The notes under the pieces were generated by a model, which was not told the origin of the DNA, searched no databases, and saw nothing but the letters and a program-made list of their open reading frames with translations. A stretch of DNA of 64,000 nucleotides from Trichomonas vaginalis G3 (lineage: Eukaryota; Parabasalia; Trichomonadida; Trichomonadidae): contig NC_067205.1 of assembly GCF_026262505.1 (NCBI RefSeq), positions 20,333,645 through 20,397,644 of the forward strand. Direction: 5' to 3'. Within the stretch, counting starts at the first letter, position 1; the number at the start of each line of letters is the position of its first letter. This document shows positions 18,985-30,539 of this stretch, one piece after another. The position numbers and the translations under genes are program-made.

Positions 18985-20690
18985 GGTTCTATTATGACAC
19001 ATAAACCCAACTATTCTATATTTTTACCCATATGAAATGTACGCCGCTCAGAATATAACGCCAACAGTTTTGGATGCCATGAATGAAATGTTTCCGAATG
19101 TATAACGAATGCGACAATGCCATTAGAAGGTCAGAAATAGTTCCTGGAACTTACGAATATACAACTGCTGTTTCTTATGGAAACGTAGGTGAGTTTGGAG
19201 ATTCTTCAACAACAGTAGATATTGCTTGCGACAGTTTCATATAATTTCTATTGACAACTCATTCTTATACGTGGAACAAGACATTGAAATAAAACCTTCT
19301 GCCAAGTTGTCTGACAAGAAAGGTTGCAATGGAATTTTCTATGTCGGATACCAATATGCTCCAGAAGTTTTCATGGGATATAAGATATATTCTAACTCTG
19401 ACTTAGTTCAAAACGTAACATGGGCAACTATGAATGGTTCGCTTTGAGAAACTCAGTACAAACACAAGCGAGAGAACAAACAGACCAGTATGCAACTATT
19501 GAGAAAATAAGAAGATTGACCCTAACGTTCCAGGAGTTTATGTTAACCTTTCTGGACAAAATGCAGCAGCAGTAACCAAAGTAAAATTGAAACTTAGAGT
19601 TCCTTTGTCATCTTCCTCATCTTCAGGTTTTTAAGATACTTGCCAACTGGGCAGGAAAAATTTCTATCGAACTTACTCCAAGCAAAAATAACTTAGTCAT
19701 TGCACCAACACAAGACCCATTCACTCTTACAGAAGTAGTGGGAACAAATAAAATGTCATTCGCCGACTTTTGCAAAAACAAAGTTGACTAGACTTTGGTT
19801 TCTCAACCTCAACACTGAAGTAAACTATTATTTCAATGCTGCTGGAGATCTTGGACCCAGTTAAGTTCACATGCGAAAAGTTTGAATGCAAGAGAATAGA
19901 AAGCAGACTTGCAGTCTATATGTTGGACCCAGATATTCAAATGCTTTAGCTGCCAAATATATTGCAGTTCCACTTATGTTCCCTATACACCAAATATCTG
20001 TCAAAGACTTTGCAGGTGAAGTTGGAAACCAAAGTGCTGACCCAGGTGCAAGAACGGATATTGCTTTAACAAACTGCAATGAAACATGCAGATACTATGT
20101 TTGTACTGTTCAGACGAACTATAAATGACTATTCTTGTTTCTACAACCCTGGTATAAATATCATATAAACATAGATGGCAACAAATATATCCAAGGAAGA
20201 ATATTCTACAGTTGAGGATATGAGGTCATACAACTTGACATTAGATGCTATGAACTTTAACAACAACTTCACAAACACCATTAACCCTGAAATGCAAAGT
20301 TCTATTATGCCATATGTGAAAGTATGGACTCATACAGGAGGTCAAAAAACTCAATATACAAATGGAGACCGTTCAAACTTTTGGCTTGGCATTCCATTTG
20401 CTGACTCAGAAGACTTTATGGGTGGTATTTCAACTGTTGGTACTGTACAAATACAATATACTGGTGACAGAGACGGTCCAAGAAACTGAGAGCAAAGAAG
20501 TTTACAAAACAATGCACTTTCACGGAAGATGCTCTTTTGAAGATTCGTTCGATAAACTGCTGGCTCCTCATAGATTGGCATAACGACAGCTTCCATCGAG
20601 CAGATTTTGGCAGCAGTCAGTAAGTTGTTCTTGAACTGACTTCTCTCCGTCAAATATTGACAGTACGCCGATTTTGACATAATATTGTAA
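18985..20690 (+). pseudogene. Polinton part: candidate major capsid region, broken
   Basis: This region of about 1.7 kb reads as a beta-strand-rich protein of the size expected for a Polinton major capsid protein. Pieces include SFLYVEQDIEIKP, GIFYVGYQYAPE, VYVNLSG and MATNISKEEYSTVEDM. Its place between a structural-looking part and the helicase would suit a capsid gene. Assignment to the double jelly-roll fold is an inference from size, position and strand content, not from a signature motif. Confidence 0.35.
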
Positions 20691-20940
20691 GATAAACTTA
20701 CCTTTAGAAATATCTGTAAGTTTTGTTGTTATATTTTGTCAAGTCAAGAACTTTCACCATTTCAGTTATACCAACTTTCTTTTGCTTTATGGAAATATTT
20801 TGGTTCAGCAAATATTGCTATTCTATAACATTTACCATTGTTTGTATAAGAACTATTCTGTCAATGTATTGTAGTTTGTGTGTGTAAACTTTGTTCTGCT
20901 TCAATCGAAGAGATACTCGAATACGTCCATCTTTTTATTC
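20691..20940. other. Polinton spacer
   Basis: This is T-rich non-coding sequence between two coding parts. I see nothing specific in it. Confidence 0.3.
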
Positions 20941-20949
20941 TAAGTAAAA

Positions 20950-21500
20950 TGTCATTTCCGAAAAAAAGAAGCGTGAGTGTTTCAAAAGGTTTAATGGCGT
21001 GGCAGATGTGAAGTTAAATTCACCAACTCAAACAAACAGTCAAAGTGTTGTTGTCAATGTCAAAGACAGAGATGTTGAAGTGGGGAAACCATACGAAGAC
21101 GAAGATGGTAAAACATTGTTCCTGTAAAAGAACAACCAACATATCCTGAAGTTAGCAGAGACTTAAGTTCTGTTTGCAGATATTCGAAACGACTACCAAC
21201 AACTGAAAGACAAACTTCAAACTCAGGAGAAGATTTGTCAAGCTTTAAGTATAATGTTAAACTTGGTCGAACACAACCCTGTAAAAGTGAACTCATATTG
21301 TCATTGACCTCATGAAGTTTTGAAAGAACTATTGAAACTTTGACAGAGGCAGACGATATAAACATCAAAGAAATAGAACCCGACTTAGTTTGCTGTGGTG
21401 TTTCATATAATGTCATTGACAAGATATACGTTATGAAAGGAGGTGAAACGTTGAACTTAAAATATAGTTCCCAGACGTTATAAAAATATTTGACGACCAC
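20950..21500 (+). pseudogene. Polinton part: unknown small protein, broken
   Basis: It begins MSFPKKRSVSVSKGL and continues with beta-strand-like sequence (SVVVNVKDRDVEVGKPYEDE). It lies directly upstream of the open 229-codon part. No family was recognised. Confidence 0.35.
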
Positions 21501-21644
21501 AACATTTCATTAATATTTGCTAAGTAAAATGGCAGAAGACATAGTGGTTTATACTATTACGACTAAAACCCTGAGTCATATAATTCTATAACAACAAACT
21601 TACAAAGTCCTCAAGGACGATATTGTAAACTAACTTTAAACACA

Positions 21645-22334
21645 ATGACGACTAAAGCCTGTTTTGCTCTTTTGACACCAGAAGACTTTATTGTTGTGAA
21701 TGGTAAAAAATACTCCTTTGAAGATACTTACTCAGATATACCACCAACAGGTTTTGTTGACTTATTTAATACTTTACGTACGAGTGTAACATGTGCTGCA
21801 ACTAGAGCAGGTTTCATTATGTTTGGATGTCCGACTGAGTTTACTATAAACAATATGAGCTATAATACAAAACTTATTTCTGGTTTTTACTACCAACAGT
21901 TTCCTATAACAGGAAAAGGTGTCATACAAGGAATGTCTATTCCATTGACATTAAGCACACCAATCTTATATATTGTTTCAAACTTAGGTTCAAAGTGTTA
22001 TTCGAATGTCGACAGAAACTATTATGACCAAAAGATACTTATGCGTATAAACAACACTTTCTCTGCTGGTTTGCCTATTGTTCATTCGAATGCAGAATTT
22101 TCAACCTTAGTGAACTCAAACACATTGGCAAGTATAACGTTGACATTAGTTGACGCAAACTTTGTTCCTGTAAAACTTTTATGTCCTATGTATTTGTCAA
22201 TGACGGCAGAAAGTTTCGAATTGGAAGATGCAACTGGTGAAAGTATTGTATTACAAGAACAACTTCAACAACAAATAGCTCAAGAACAACAAATGCAACA
22301 AATGCAACAAATGCAACAACAAAGTCAAGAATAA
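21645..22334 (+). CDS. Polinton part: beta-rich candidate virion protein, open
   Basis: The 229-codon frame is strand-rich and ends with a Gln/Met-rich tail. Near the C-terminus, NSNTLASITLTLVDANFVPV is followed by a short hydrophobic strand. This is the kind of ending seen in several virion proteins of Polinton-like elements and adintoviruses (serine/leucine strand, then LxD/N turn, then strand). A penton-like or minor capsid role is possible. The frame may be only part of the original gene. It is followed closely by the helicase part on the same strand. Confidence 0.4.
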   Translation: MTTKACFALLTPEDFIVVNGKKYSFEDTYSDIPPTGFVDLFNTLRTSVTCAATRAGFIMFGCPTEFTINNMSYNTKLISGFYYQQFPITGKGVIQGMSIPLTLSTPILYIVSNLGSKCYSNVDRNYYDQKILMRINNTFSAGLPIVHSNAEFSTLVNSNTLASITLTLVDANFVPVKLLCPMYLSMTAESFELEDATGESIVLQEQLQQQIAQEQQMQQMQQMQQQSQE

Positions 22335-22362
22335 AAAAAATAATTTTTTTATTTTTATAAAA

Positions 22363-23575
22363 ATGTACAGAATAGATGTTTCAGATTTTTATGACTTCCA
22401 AGCATTCAGAAATATGTGTCCATTTCGAGACTATAACAAAGCAGTCGAGAATTTGAAACGTTTAGTCATTTATGTTGACTCTGCCCCAGAATGTTATGTC
22501 ATGAAAGAATGGGATGTTGTCTTTAACAAACCAAGAGCAACAATAGTTTCAGAACAAGAATGTAGACAGAAACTTAAGAAAATAAAAGTTGTACAAGTTG
22601 GCATGAAGATGTTAGATGCTTGGGATATCTTATTGTCAAAGTTAGAAGATTTTTCAGTTCGTGGTATAAAGTTATATACACCTTCTCCAAACTTCTATTC
22701 TATCTTCACTGGATATAAATATGAACAAGTAGAATGGAAAGAAAAAATATTATAGAAGCTGGTTAGACCATGTCAAAGAAATTATATGCAATGGAAACGA
22801 AAAAGTTTTGATATATCTATGTTGGTTTGCAAACATCTTACAACATCCAATGCTAAGATGAAACTGCTCTCATTATAATTGGAAAACAAGGAACAGGTAA
22901 GAACACATTCTTTACAGATATCTTGTGCAAACTGTTAGAAGGTTATTCGAATCCAATATGACAAACTAGAAAACATCTGTGGCAAGTTTAACTCCTCAAT
23001 AGGAGAATATGAAACTTATAGTATGTAACGAACTTCAAAGTATAGATACAACAAAAGTTTGTAACTCAGATGCTTTGAAGAGTCTTATAACAGACAAAGT
23101 TGGAGTTGTTGAAAGAAAATATAAAGACCAAAGATTTGTGAAAATGTTGCAAACTTCATTATGGTTTCAAACAATGCTGTTCCGATGAAGTTAGAAAGTT
23201 CTGACAGAAGATATGTAGTTGTCAGAACGTCAGATTCTCATATGCAAGATACAGAATATTTTGACGACTTAGCAGAAACTTTGACATCTGACTTTTACAA
23301 CCACTTGTTCTCATACTTTATGACATTAGATATTTCAAAGTTCAATCCAAGACAAATTCCACATACCGAAGAGAACAAACATTGTTAGAAGCAAACAAGT
23401 GTAATGAACTGTTCATAGATGAGACTAACTTTGAGTGTTTAGATGAAAGGTCATTGTACGATTCGTATAAACAATATTTCAAGAAATATGGTTATATGAC
23501 AGCGTCTAAACGTACATTCTTGGCAATGTCAAAAGTCTTTTAGATGTTCAGAATGGTAGTTATACAAAGAAAAAT
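22363..23575 (+). pseudogene. Polinton part: superfamily 3 (D5-like) helicase, broken
   Basis: A Walker A motif is visible (GKQGTGKN, about 22,880-22,905), then an Asn/Glu-containing Walker B-type segment (VCNELQSID). Sensor and arginine-finger-type sequence typical of D5/poxvirus-like SF3 helicases comes next (FIMVSNNAVPMKL, SSDRRYVVVR). The N-terminal 130 codons look like the helicase linker domain; an archaeo-eukaryotic primase core was not recognised. In viruses this protein unwinds DNA for replication. The part is broken. Confidence 0.7.
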
Positions 23576-23623
23576 TTTTATGAGTAAATTTTAAAAAAAT
23601 ATTTTTTATTCCGATAGAAAAGA

Positions 23624-24040
23624 TGACGAAATTCATCTCAGTAAATAAGTACATGACAGAAGTCAAAGAAGAACTAGACCCATTCGCTTATTTGAATGTT
23701 TACTTCTACCATTTTGAAAAGTCTTCATTCAGCCAAAGTTTTGGAACATCGAACCAGTTAAGTTTGCTGTGACTAAAAATGGTGCGAAATTTGAAGAACT
23801 TAGACATAGAAGGTTTTTAGCAGTCAAAGAAAGTTTTGACAGAAGGTTTTCAAACCTTAAAGAAGGCAAAGCATACAAACTTGTTATACCTATATGAACC
23901 AAGAAAGCAGACGACTATGAATATTATGAGTCTAAAGTTGTAGAAGTTCAAGGTAAATTGGTAAAAAGATTTTAGAGTCTAAGCCAGTGTTTACTCCTAA
24001 GAGGAGAAGAAACATTGACATTGACCCAGAAATGTTCTAA
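23624..24040 (+). pseudogene. Polinton part: small unknown protein, broken
   Basis: It begins MTKFISVNKYMTEVKEELDP and ends with a basic peptide (RRRNIDIDPEMF). It lies between the helicase and the ATPase modules. No family was recognised. Confidence 0.3.
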
Positions 24041-24049
24041 AAATAAAAT

Positions 24050-24500
24050 TTATTTTTTACATGTCAAATTCTTTTTCTCTGGAACTGGTTCAGGTTCTTT
24101 CTTCTCTTCTACTTTCTTCTCTTTCTTTTCTCTCTTCTCTTCTTTGGTAGTTATGTCAAATTTCTCCGAACCATATTTCTGTAAAAGTTCTTTGTCCTCT
24201 TAATAGCTCATCTATTCTGTTTCCTATTTCATCTTCAAGAACAGCGCATGTGTTTTTGCATTCTAAGAACTTTGTTGGACTTCATCTTTCCAAGAGGCGT
24301 CATCTCTGTCAACAAGTCTGTCATTGACAAACTTAAAGACTTCTCTGCCTAATGTTTTATGGTTCTTGTCATATTCCCAGAAACAGAACTTTAGAACAAA
24401 TTCACCTTTCTTTTTACACTATGTAAGATTTTATGGTCGACAGATGTTTTGCTGTCAAAAAGCTTGTCTCGAATATAGATAGCGAAATCGCTAGACAATT
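24050..24500 (-). pseudogene. Polinton part: small Lys/Glu-rich protein, broken
   Basis: The minus-strand frame ends in a low-complexity Lys/Glu tail with PEPVPEKK. The more complex upstream part has no motif I know. It is a single reverse gene within the forward block. Confidence 0.3.
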
Positions 24501-24509
24501 TTCTAAAGA

Positions 24510-25300
24510 TAAAAATTTTAATTTTTCTAAAAATATGTTAGAAAAAAAGTTTGCTGACATTGACAAGAAATTTGAGAATTTTTAAACAAGAACAAGAGGA
24601 AGTTAGAAAATGCTCAGATAAACATACATGACAAGTCTTATTTGCTCAGAATGGTATAACAGGTCTAATTGCACCACCTGGGTCGGGTAAGACTTTCACT
24701 TATCTTAAAATGGCTGCACAACAACAAGAACTAGATGAGAGAACCCATTCTATGAGTTAGTTGTTTATTGTAGTACTTCTGGTCAATTTGACCAAACCGT
24801 CAATTCGTTCAAAGATATTATAAAGAAGTCTAAGTATAGTATGTATAAAGATACTGAGTTGTTAGATTGGATAAAGAAGTACCAAAGAAGAGTTTTGAAT
24901 ACAATGCTATAAATGAGTATATAAATTTCTAAGTTTAAAGACCCAAATGAGGAAATGCAGAGAATATTAGAGAAGAAACACTTCAGAAACAAACAGAAAG
25001 AGATAGAATACATTTCGAAGAAATTGCAATCTTACGATTGGAAGACATACCCTCATAGGTGTCTTCTTATCTTAGATGATTTCGCCTCTCATCCTTTGTT
25101 AAAGAAATAGAGAACAAGATATTGTCGAATTCTTAAGAAGCTCAGACACTTTAACATCTCAGTTGTCATTTGTGTACAGACAAGCAAAATAGTTAAGTAA
25201 GATGTTAAAAGAATACTTACTGACATTATACTTTTCCCCGATTGTCCGAAACGATTTCATGAACTTATGAAAGAGTCCATGGCAGGTAATTTGACAGACA
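24510..25300 (+). pseudogene. Polinton part: FtsK/HerA-type packaging ATPase, broken
   Basis: A P-loop PPGSGKT is followed by the helix TYLKMAAQQ, and further on a Walker B-type run LLILDDFASH. A late segment has the form of a sensor/Gln region (ISVVICVQTS). Order and spacing fit the A32-like genome packaging ATPases of Polintons, virophages and NCLDV. In viruses this motor loads DNA into the capsid. The part is broken. Confidence 0.7.
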
Positions 25301-25770
25301 TGAACTATGGAGGAAGTACAAAGTCATACAAGACCCTCATACTTCTTCAGAATTCATATCTACGCAAACAAAGTTCAAATTGTAAAAGTCAAGCGTAAAA
25401 AATCTACAGTGTTTAGTCTTAGTAAGTCTGTGTGGTGCTGGGGCTGTCGGTTCTTTCTGGCTTTGGAAGGCATTCAGAAGAGGAACGTCATCATCCGTTT
25501 GTGTCCTGTCGGAAGGAAGACTTTCCAGTTGTCGGGAAAAACTTTTCCTGTCGGAAGGAAAATATTTTTCTGTCGGATGGAAAATTTTTTTCTGAAGTTC
25601 GACAAAAAGTTCTAATTTCGAAAATTTGAATGGTTTACGGACGGACAAACTGGAAAATTTTTCTTGTCGGATGAAAATTTTTTCTTGTCGTGGAAAAACT
25701 TTTTCTGTCGAAGGAAGAACTTTTCTTGTCGGATGGAAGGACTCGGAATGCCAGAAGATTTGACAAGGCA
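25300..25770. repeat. Imperfect short repeats with mini-hairpins at the strand switch
   Basis: Between about 25,500 and 25,750 a unit of roughly 20-25 bp built on CTGTCGGAAGGAA with T-runs before and A-runs after recurs eight or so times in variant form. The T-run/A-run pairs make small hairpins. The region lies where the forward block of Polinton genes meets the reverse block. A short forward frame with a hydrophobic segment crosses it, but the repeats look more like a terminator or spacer than a gene. Confidence 0.5.
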
Positions 25771-25960
25771 ATTTACTTTATAGAGCTACCTGAGCCATCT
25801 GAAGTCAAGCGTAAAAATAAATGTTCATCTACCCTACTTGTTTGAAGGTGTCAAAATACTCTGTTATTTTTTCCTTCAGTAGCGGTAAGTCTTCTTTGAA
25901 TGTAAGTATTGTACACCTTTTATCATAGTGTGTTTGAAGGTAACGTATCTTGAACTATTT

Positions 25961-26602
25961 TCACATCTTCATTCGTGTCATTGAAATCGGTAAGTTTTCG
26001 CGATAGAACCAATTTCTGTCAGATTTGTAAATCTTAGCAAGGTCGTAAAAGCTTTTGTTGTTTCTTCTGACTAAATGCAACATAACCATATCTTTATCTT
26101 CTTCATTTTCCATCTCTTCAGTATAAATCATATACTTATAGTTCTTTTCCTTACCTTTTGGTACCGAACGTGGTATTCTTTTCTGAATGCTTTTGTCTTC
26201 TTTCATCATATCTTCTCTCTGCTTTGTACAAAGTTCGTCAAGTAGCATAAGTATGTAGATTGCATAACGAGGTGAAGCCCACATTGCTATTGAACTAACT
26301 AGGAACTTATGAACATATATACCTTTTAGATGTGATGGTAAGTTTTGTCTGTCTTGGTACATCTTTTTAAGTTCTACATGTTCAAACTCACTGAGGAGTT
26401 CATGAGTGCTATCTAATTCAAACCAGTCTTGTGGTTTCTTAGTATCTGGTGCAAAACATGCTGTCAAAATACTTTGCATTTGGTACATATCGTCTTTGAC
26501 CGAACGAATGAGACGGAGTTGTTTGTTAAACTGTATGTACTCGTATTCTTCATTTATAGCTTCATGGACTATAACTGTTGTTGTGTTCTCTGTTGTTGAC
26601 AT
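25961..26602 (-). CDS. Polinton part: KilA-N/Bro-like DNA-binding protein, open
   Basis: The frame has 213 codons from an internal ATG. The middle holds GIYVHKFLVSSIAMWASPRY followed by an alpha-helical stretch (LLDELCTK). This is the characteristic core of KilA-N domains in large DNA viruses and phages (helix, then S-x-A-x-W-A-S/D-P-x-Y). The N-terminal 75 residues and C-terminal 70 residues are charged and helical. KilA-N proteins bind DNA and are often regulators. It is the first gene of the reverse block, facing away from the internal repeat array. Confidence 0.65.
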   Translation of the reverse strand: MSTTENTTTVIVHEAINEEYEYIQFNKQLRLIRSVKDDMYQMQSILTACFAPDTKKPQDWFELDSTHELLSEFEHVELKKMYQDRQNLPSHLKGIYVHKFLVSSIAMWASPRYAIYILMLLDELCTKQREDMMKEDKSIQKRIPRSVPKGKEKNYKYMIYTEEMENEEDKDMVMLHLVRRNNKSFYDLAKIYKSDRNWFYRENLPISMTRMKM

Positions 26603-26669
26603 ATCTGTCTTTACATACAAAATAAAAAAATAAATAAAAATAAAACTAACTTTATTTTTTCTATCTTAA

Positions 26670-27290
26670 GGAAATTCACGAATTTCATCGTATATGTTTT
26701 GTCAAGACTTCTTCGTAAATGTTTTGTCACCTCTTGAATTTTCATGATTTCATCGTATATGTTTTGTCAAGACTTCTTCGTAAATGTTTTGTCACCTCTT
26801 GAATTTTCATGATTTCATCGTATATGTTTTGTCATGATTTCATCGTATATGTTTTGTCAAGACTTCTTCTTCGTAATGAGCGTAAATGACCAAAAAATAA
26901 TGTTTAGGGTAGATGGGTAGATCTAACCCGATATCTAACCTCATTTCTACCCTCATGAATTTTCATGATTTCATCGTATATGTTTTGTCATGATTTCATC
27001 GTAAATGTTTTGTCATGATTTCATCGTATATGTTTTGTCATGATTTCATCGTATATGTTTTGTCAAGACTTCTTCGTAAATGTTTTGTCAAAACTTCTTC
27101 GTAAATGTTTTGTCATGATTTCATCGTATATGTTTTGTCAAGACTTCTTCGTACATGTTTTGTCAAGACTTCTTCGTATATGTTTTGTCAAAACTTCTTC
27201 TTCGTAATGAGCGTAAATGACCAAAAAATAATGTTTAGGGTAGATGGGTAGATCTAACCTGATATCTACCCTCATTTCTACCCCAGTTAT
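26670..27290 (+). repeat. Internal TIR-like repeat array 1 (left-TIR orientation)
   Basis: Two 25-bp variants alternate: GTCAAGACTTCTTCG with TAAATGTTTT, and GTCATGATTTCATCG with TATATGTTTT. They are interrupted twice by a block holding AATAATGTTTAGGGTAGATG and a TCTAACC..TCTACCC stretch (about 26,900-26,960 and 27,225-27,285). The same two components form the subterminal part of the left TIR in the same orientation. Confidence 0.9.
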
Positions 27291-28190
27291 TTTATAAGCG
27301 TTTTACATGGTAAACATTGTGAATTCGTGAAATTCTAAACAATTTCGTAGCTTCTATTTCTTCTGTCATACATCGAATGTTTTAACAATGCCGAAGGTTT
27401 CTTTATATTTCTTCTTGACTCTGAAGAAGGAAATCGTCAGCTGTTGGATAGTTTTGTTCAGAAATTCTAACATGTCCAATTTATCTCTGCTGGTTTCTCT
27501 GCCTCCCTCTTTAAGTCAGCATAGTCGTTTCGCATACGTTCTATCTCTTTGACGGAGTAGTTATATTTCCTCATTGCTGCTTTTACATTTAGAACATTGT
27601 GGTTCATTTTTGCGTATTTCTGAAACCTACCTGCTAGTATGACTAAGCGTCAATTGCTCTCTTTAACTCAAAAGTTGCGGGGTTTATCTGTTCATTCCAT
27701 ATCTTACCTCTTCTATCTTTATCTCTTATCTGCCATACACATTCAGCAACTAACGAACACAGTTGTCTAGGTCTTAAACTCCCCAGATTGTTAATGTCAG
27801 AGATGTTCTTATATACCATATCGCAATCTTTGTCCATGACTTTGTGTTGCAATGAAATCAAGAAACTCATAGTTAACCTCGTATGAACTTCTTATTTCTA
27901 CTGAGTCAGTTGTTGACTTCTATTTCATCGAATTCTGGAATAGTAAGCTTTTGTTGTTGATTTCAGGCAATTTGGTAAATGGTCAATAATATCCTGCATT
28001 TCATAAAGATATTCTTCATCTTTTCATCTTTTGCAGTGCAATCTAAATCTCCTTGGAGAAGTTCTTGCTTTATTCTCTGGATTTCTGTTTCGAAGTATAT
28101 GAAGAAAGAATGAAGCTTTTCATCTTCACTAACATTGAGTTGGGTTCATGACTAACGAGTTTGGTGCTGTTGTTGCTAACATGTTCTTAC
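27290..28190 (-). pseudogene. Polinton part: helical unknown protein region between internal arrays, broken
   Basis: Reverse-strand sequence begins MLATTAPNSLVMNP, continues as charged helix, and includes the open piece MSFLISLQHKVMDKDCDMVY. No family was recognised. It is the only coding part enclosed between the two internal TIR-like arrays. Confidence 0.35.
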
Positions 28191-28239
28191 AATAAAAATA
28201 AAAATATTTTTTTAAAAAAACTAACTTTATTTTATTTCG

Positions 28240-28910
28240 GGAAAATTCATGAGGAGTAGAAACATGTACGAAGAAGTCTTGACAAACATTTACGATGAAA
28301 ACATGACAAAAACATTACGATGAAATTCATGACAAAACATTTACGATGAAATCATGAAAATTCATGAAAATTCAAGAGGTAGAAAAGAGTAGAAAAAGGT
28401 TAGATATACCCATCTACCCTAACATTATTTTGGTCATTTACGCTCATTCCGATGAAGAAGTCTTGACAAACATTTACGAAGAAATTTTGACAAACATTTA
28501 CGAGAAGAAGTTTCGACAAAGCATATACGATAGAAGTTTCGACAAAACATTTACGATGAAATCATGAAAATCATTGAAAATCAAATTCAGAGGTAGAAAA
28601 AGAGTTAGAAAAAGGTTAGAATACCCATCTACCCTAAAATATATTTTGGGTCATTTACGCTCATTAACGAAGAAGTTTCGACAAAACATTTACGATGAAA
28701 TTCATGAAAATTCAAAGAGGGTAGAAAAGAGGTTAGAAATGAGGTTAAGATATACCCATCTACCCTAACATTATTTTTGGTCATTACGCTCATTACGAAG
28801 AAGTTTCGACAAAACATTTACGATGAAATTCATGAAAATTCAAGAGGGTAGAAAGAGGTTAGAAAAGAGGTTAGATAATCCATCTACCCTAAAATATATT
28901 TTTCAATACT
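28240..28910 (-). repeat. Internal TIR-like repeat array 2 (right-TIR orientation)
   Basis: These are the same components as array 1 but inverted. Four modules each hold GAAGAAGT(C/T)TTGACAAA-type 25-bp units followed by a GAGGTTAGA..CATCTACCCTAA block. Orientation matches the right TIR. Copies differ by small changes, unlike the perfect copies in the left TIR. Confidence 0.88.
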
Positions 28911-29765
28911 TTTCAGCACTTTCCGCTATTGTATATGAAAGACAATTCGAGATAAAAGTCATAGTACAATGTATATATGCTGCACACCGTTTGTTTGAAC
29001 CAAATTGAAAGTCAGAAACTGTTACTAGGTGTTCGTAGAAATTAGAAGCAAAGTCATAAAAGTCCTTACCGATACAAAGAAACTGTGTTGCTTGAACTGA
29101 AACTTGCATGACACATAACATTTTGAGGGTCGAACACGTTTCTATAAACTGTCAAATTGCTGTGACGTATAAATTTAAACGGACCGTCAGGTGCAATGGT
29201 TCGTCTGGTTTAGTAACCGAAAGAATGTGCCCAAGAACGTTTGTCTACTCCCAAAATAAAAACTCTGTACCTCTTGGAGGGTTAATTTCAATCCTTGAAA
29301 ATGAAACGGTGGAGTTTCTTGTCATAATTCTAGTTCACATAGTATGTTCCATTTAGTAAAGAGTCGTATTTTCTTGAAATTCCCAATAATATTGTTCATT
29401 TGAGTTTGAAAGTCATTTAGAGTTTCTCAAGACTTTCGTCTGAACGAACTGAAGATTCTCATCTTCGTCAAATTTGTCTATAGACCACCAACCTTTATAT
29501 ACTGCCATGAAAATATACTACGAACATAAATGCGTTAGTTCTATTTGAAACAAAACTCTCTAAATCCTATTGCCTTTGCATCTGAAGGACTTTGAAGCCA
29601 ACGAATTGGATAGTCAAACCTGTATGTTCGGGATGAAAATTTCTTCATCTGATATTGTCCTACCAAGCATATTTAAAGATATAGTCTAACGTTTTGTATC
29701 TGCTGACTTTGTTTTTTTCAACCTGAAGCATTTAATATATGTAAAAATATATTGTTTTAAAAACG
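28910..29765 (-). pseudogene. Polinton part: paralogue of the 33,976-34,822 protein, broken
   Basis: Shared features with the forward-strand part at 33,976-34,822 include FDYPxRWL and KAIGFR near the N-terminal side, and a late FLCxxxDFY block. The two are therefore copies of one gene lying in opposite orientation about 5 kb apart and diverged. The function is unknown; a virion protein is possible. Confidence 0.5.
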
Positions 29766-29782
29766 TTTTTTACTTCATTTTC

Positions 29783-30505
29783 TCATCTAACAACATGTTG
29801 TCTGACTGCTTGAGGGTTAGGTTGGTACCATTCGAACTTGACACTTGCAATTCCTTCAATTGCATTCAAAATGTCTGAGTCGGAGTCAACCATTTGTTCT
29901 CTCTTTGTAGTCTTGAAAGCGTCAAGAAGTTTTGCAGCTGTTTGTTTCATTGCCATTTGCATAGTAAATGTGACCATCCAAATCTGTTATGGTCAATCTG
30001 AGATTGTATCCTTTCTTATTTCCATCTTGAATTGCAGCAAGTACTCCATGAGCCTCTTTGTTCTTTCCTTCGTCAAAGTTTACTGTAAAGTTCGACCAGA
30101 TGTAATTTGACTTCTAACTTCACGTACTTCTCATATGCATATCTTGTTCTTTCCATGGGAGCATGACCATCCTCTGCACTACCTTTTTTCCTTCTCAAAG
30201 GATGCAATTGTTCGTCATGTTTCCAGTAAATCTGGCAAAGCCGTCGTGTCCTTCAACTTGAGGTTCACTAACATCGAAAGGCATGTTCATAGACGTTCTT
30301 CTTCTAACCTCTCTAGTCTGTTTGGATAATTTGCACGTGCTGTTTCCAAATCCATTTCGTAGGTCAGACCAGCCAGTTTGTCATAGACTTTTATGGGTCT
30401 TCCCTTCCTATATTAAAATTCTTCGAAACTCTCCAACCATATCTTTTGCAACTCTGCTTTTTATTCTAGCAGACTTTCTATCCATTCTATATGGGGGCAT
30501 TTTTA
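29783..30505 (-). pseudogene. Polinton part: unknown protein, broken
   Basis: It starts MPPYRMDRKSARIKSRVAKD, continues through strand-rich sequence (DGFARFTGNM) and a Gly/Asn-rich turn region, and ends VKFEWYQPNPQAVRQHVVR. No family was recognised. Confidence 0.35.
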
Positions 30506-30539
30506 TAAAAATAAAAAAATGTTTTTTTCTTTACTTAAC

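Noticed and set aside
25337-25771. 144-codon reverse frame with repeated FPRQEK/FHPTEK units
   Set aside because: It is the translation of a short DNA repeat tract on the strand opposite the ATPase block, so repeat-driven rather than a gene.
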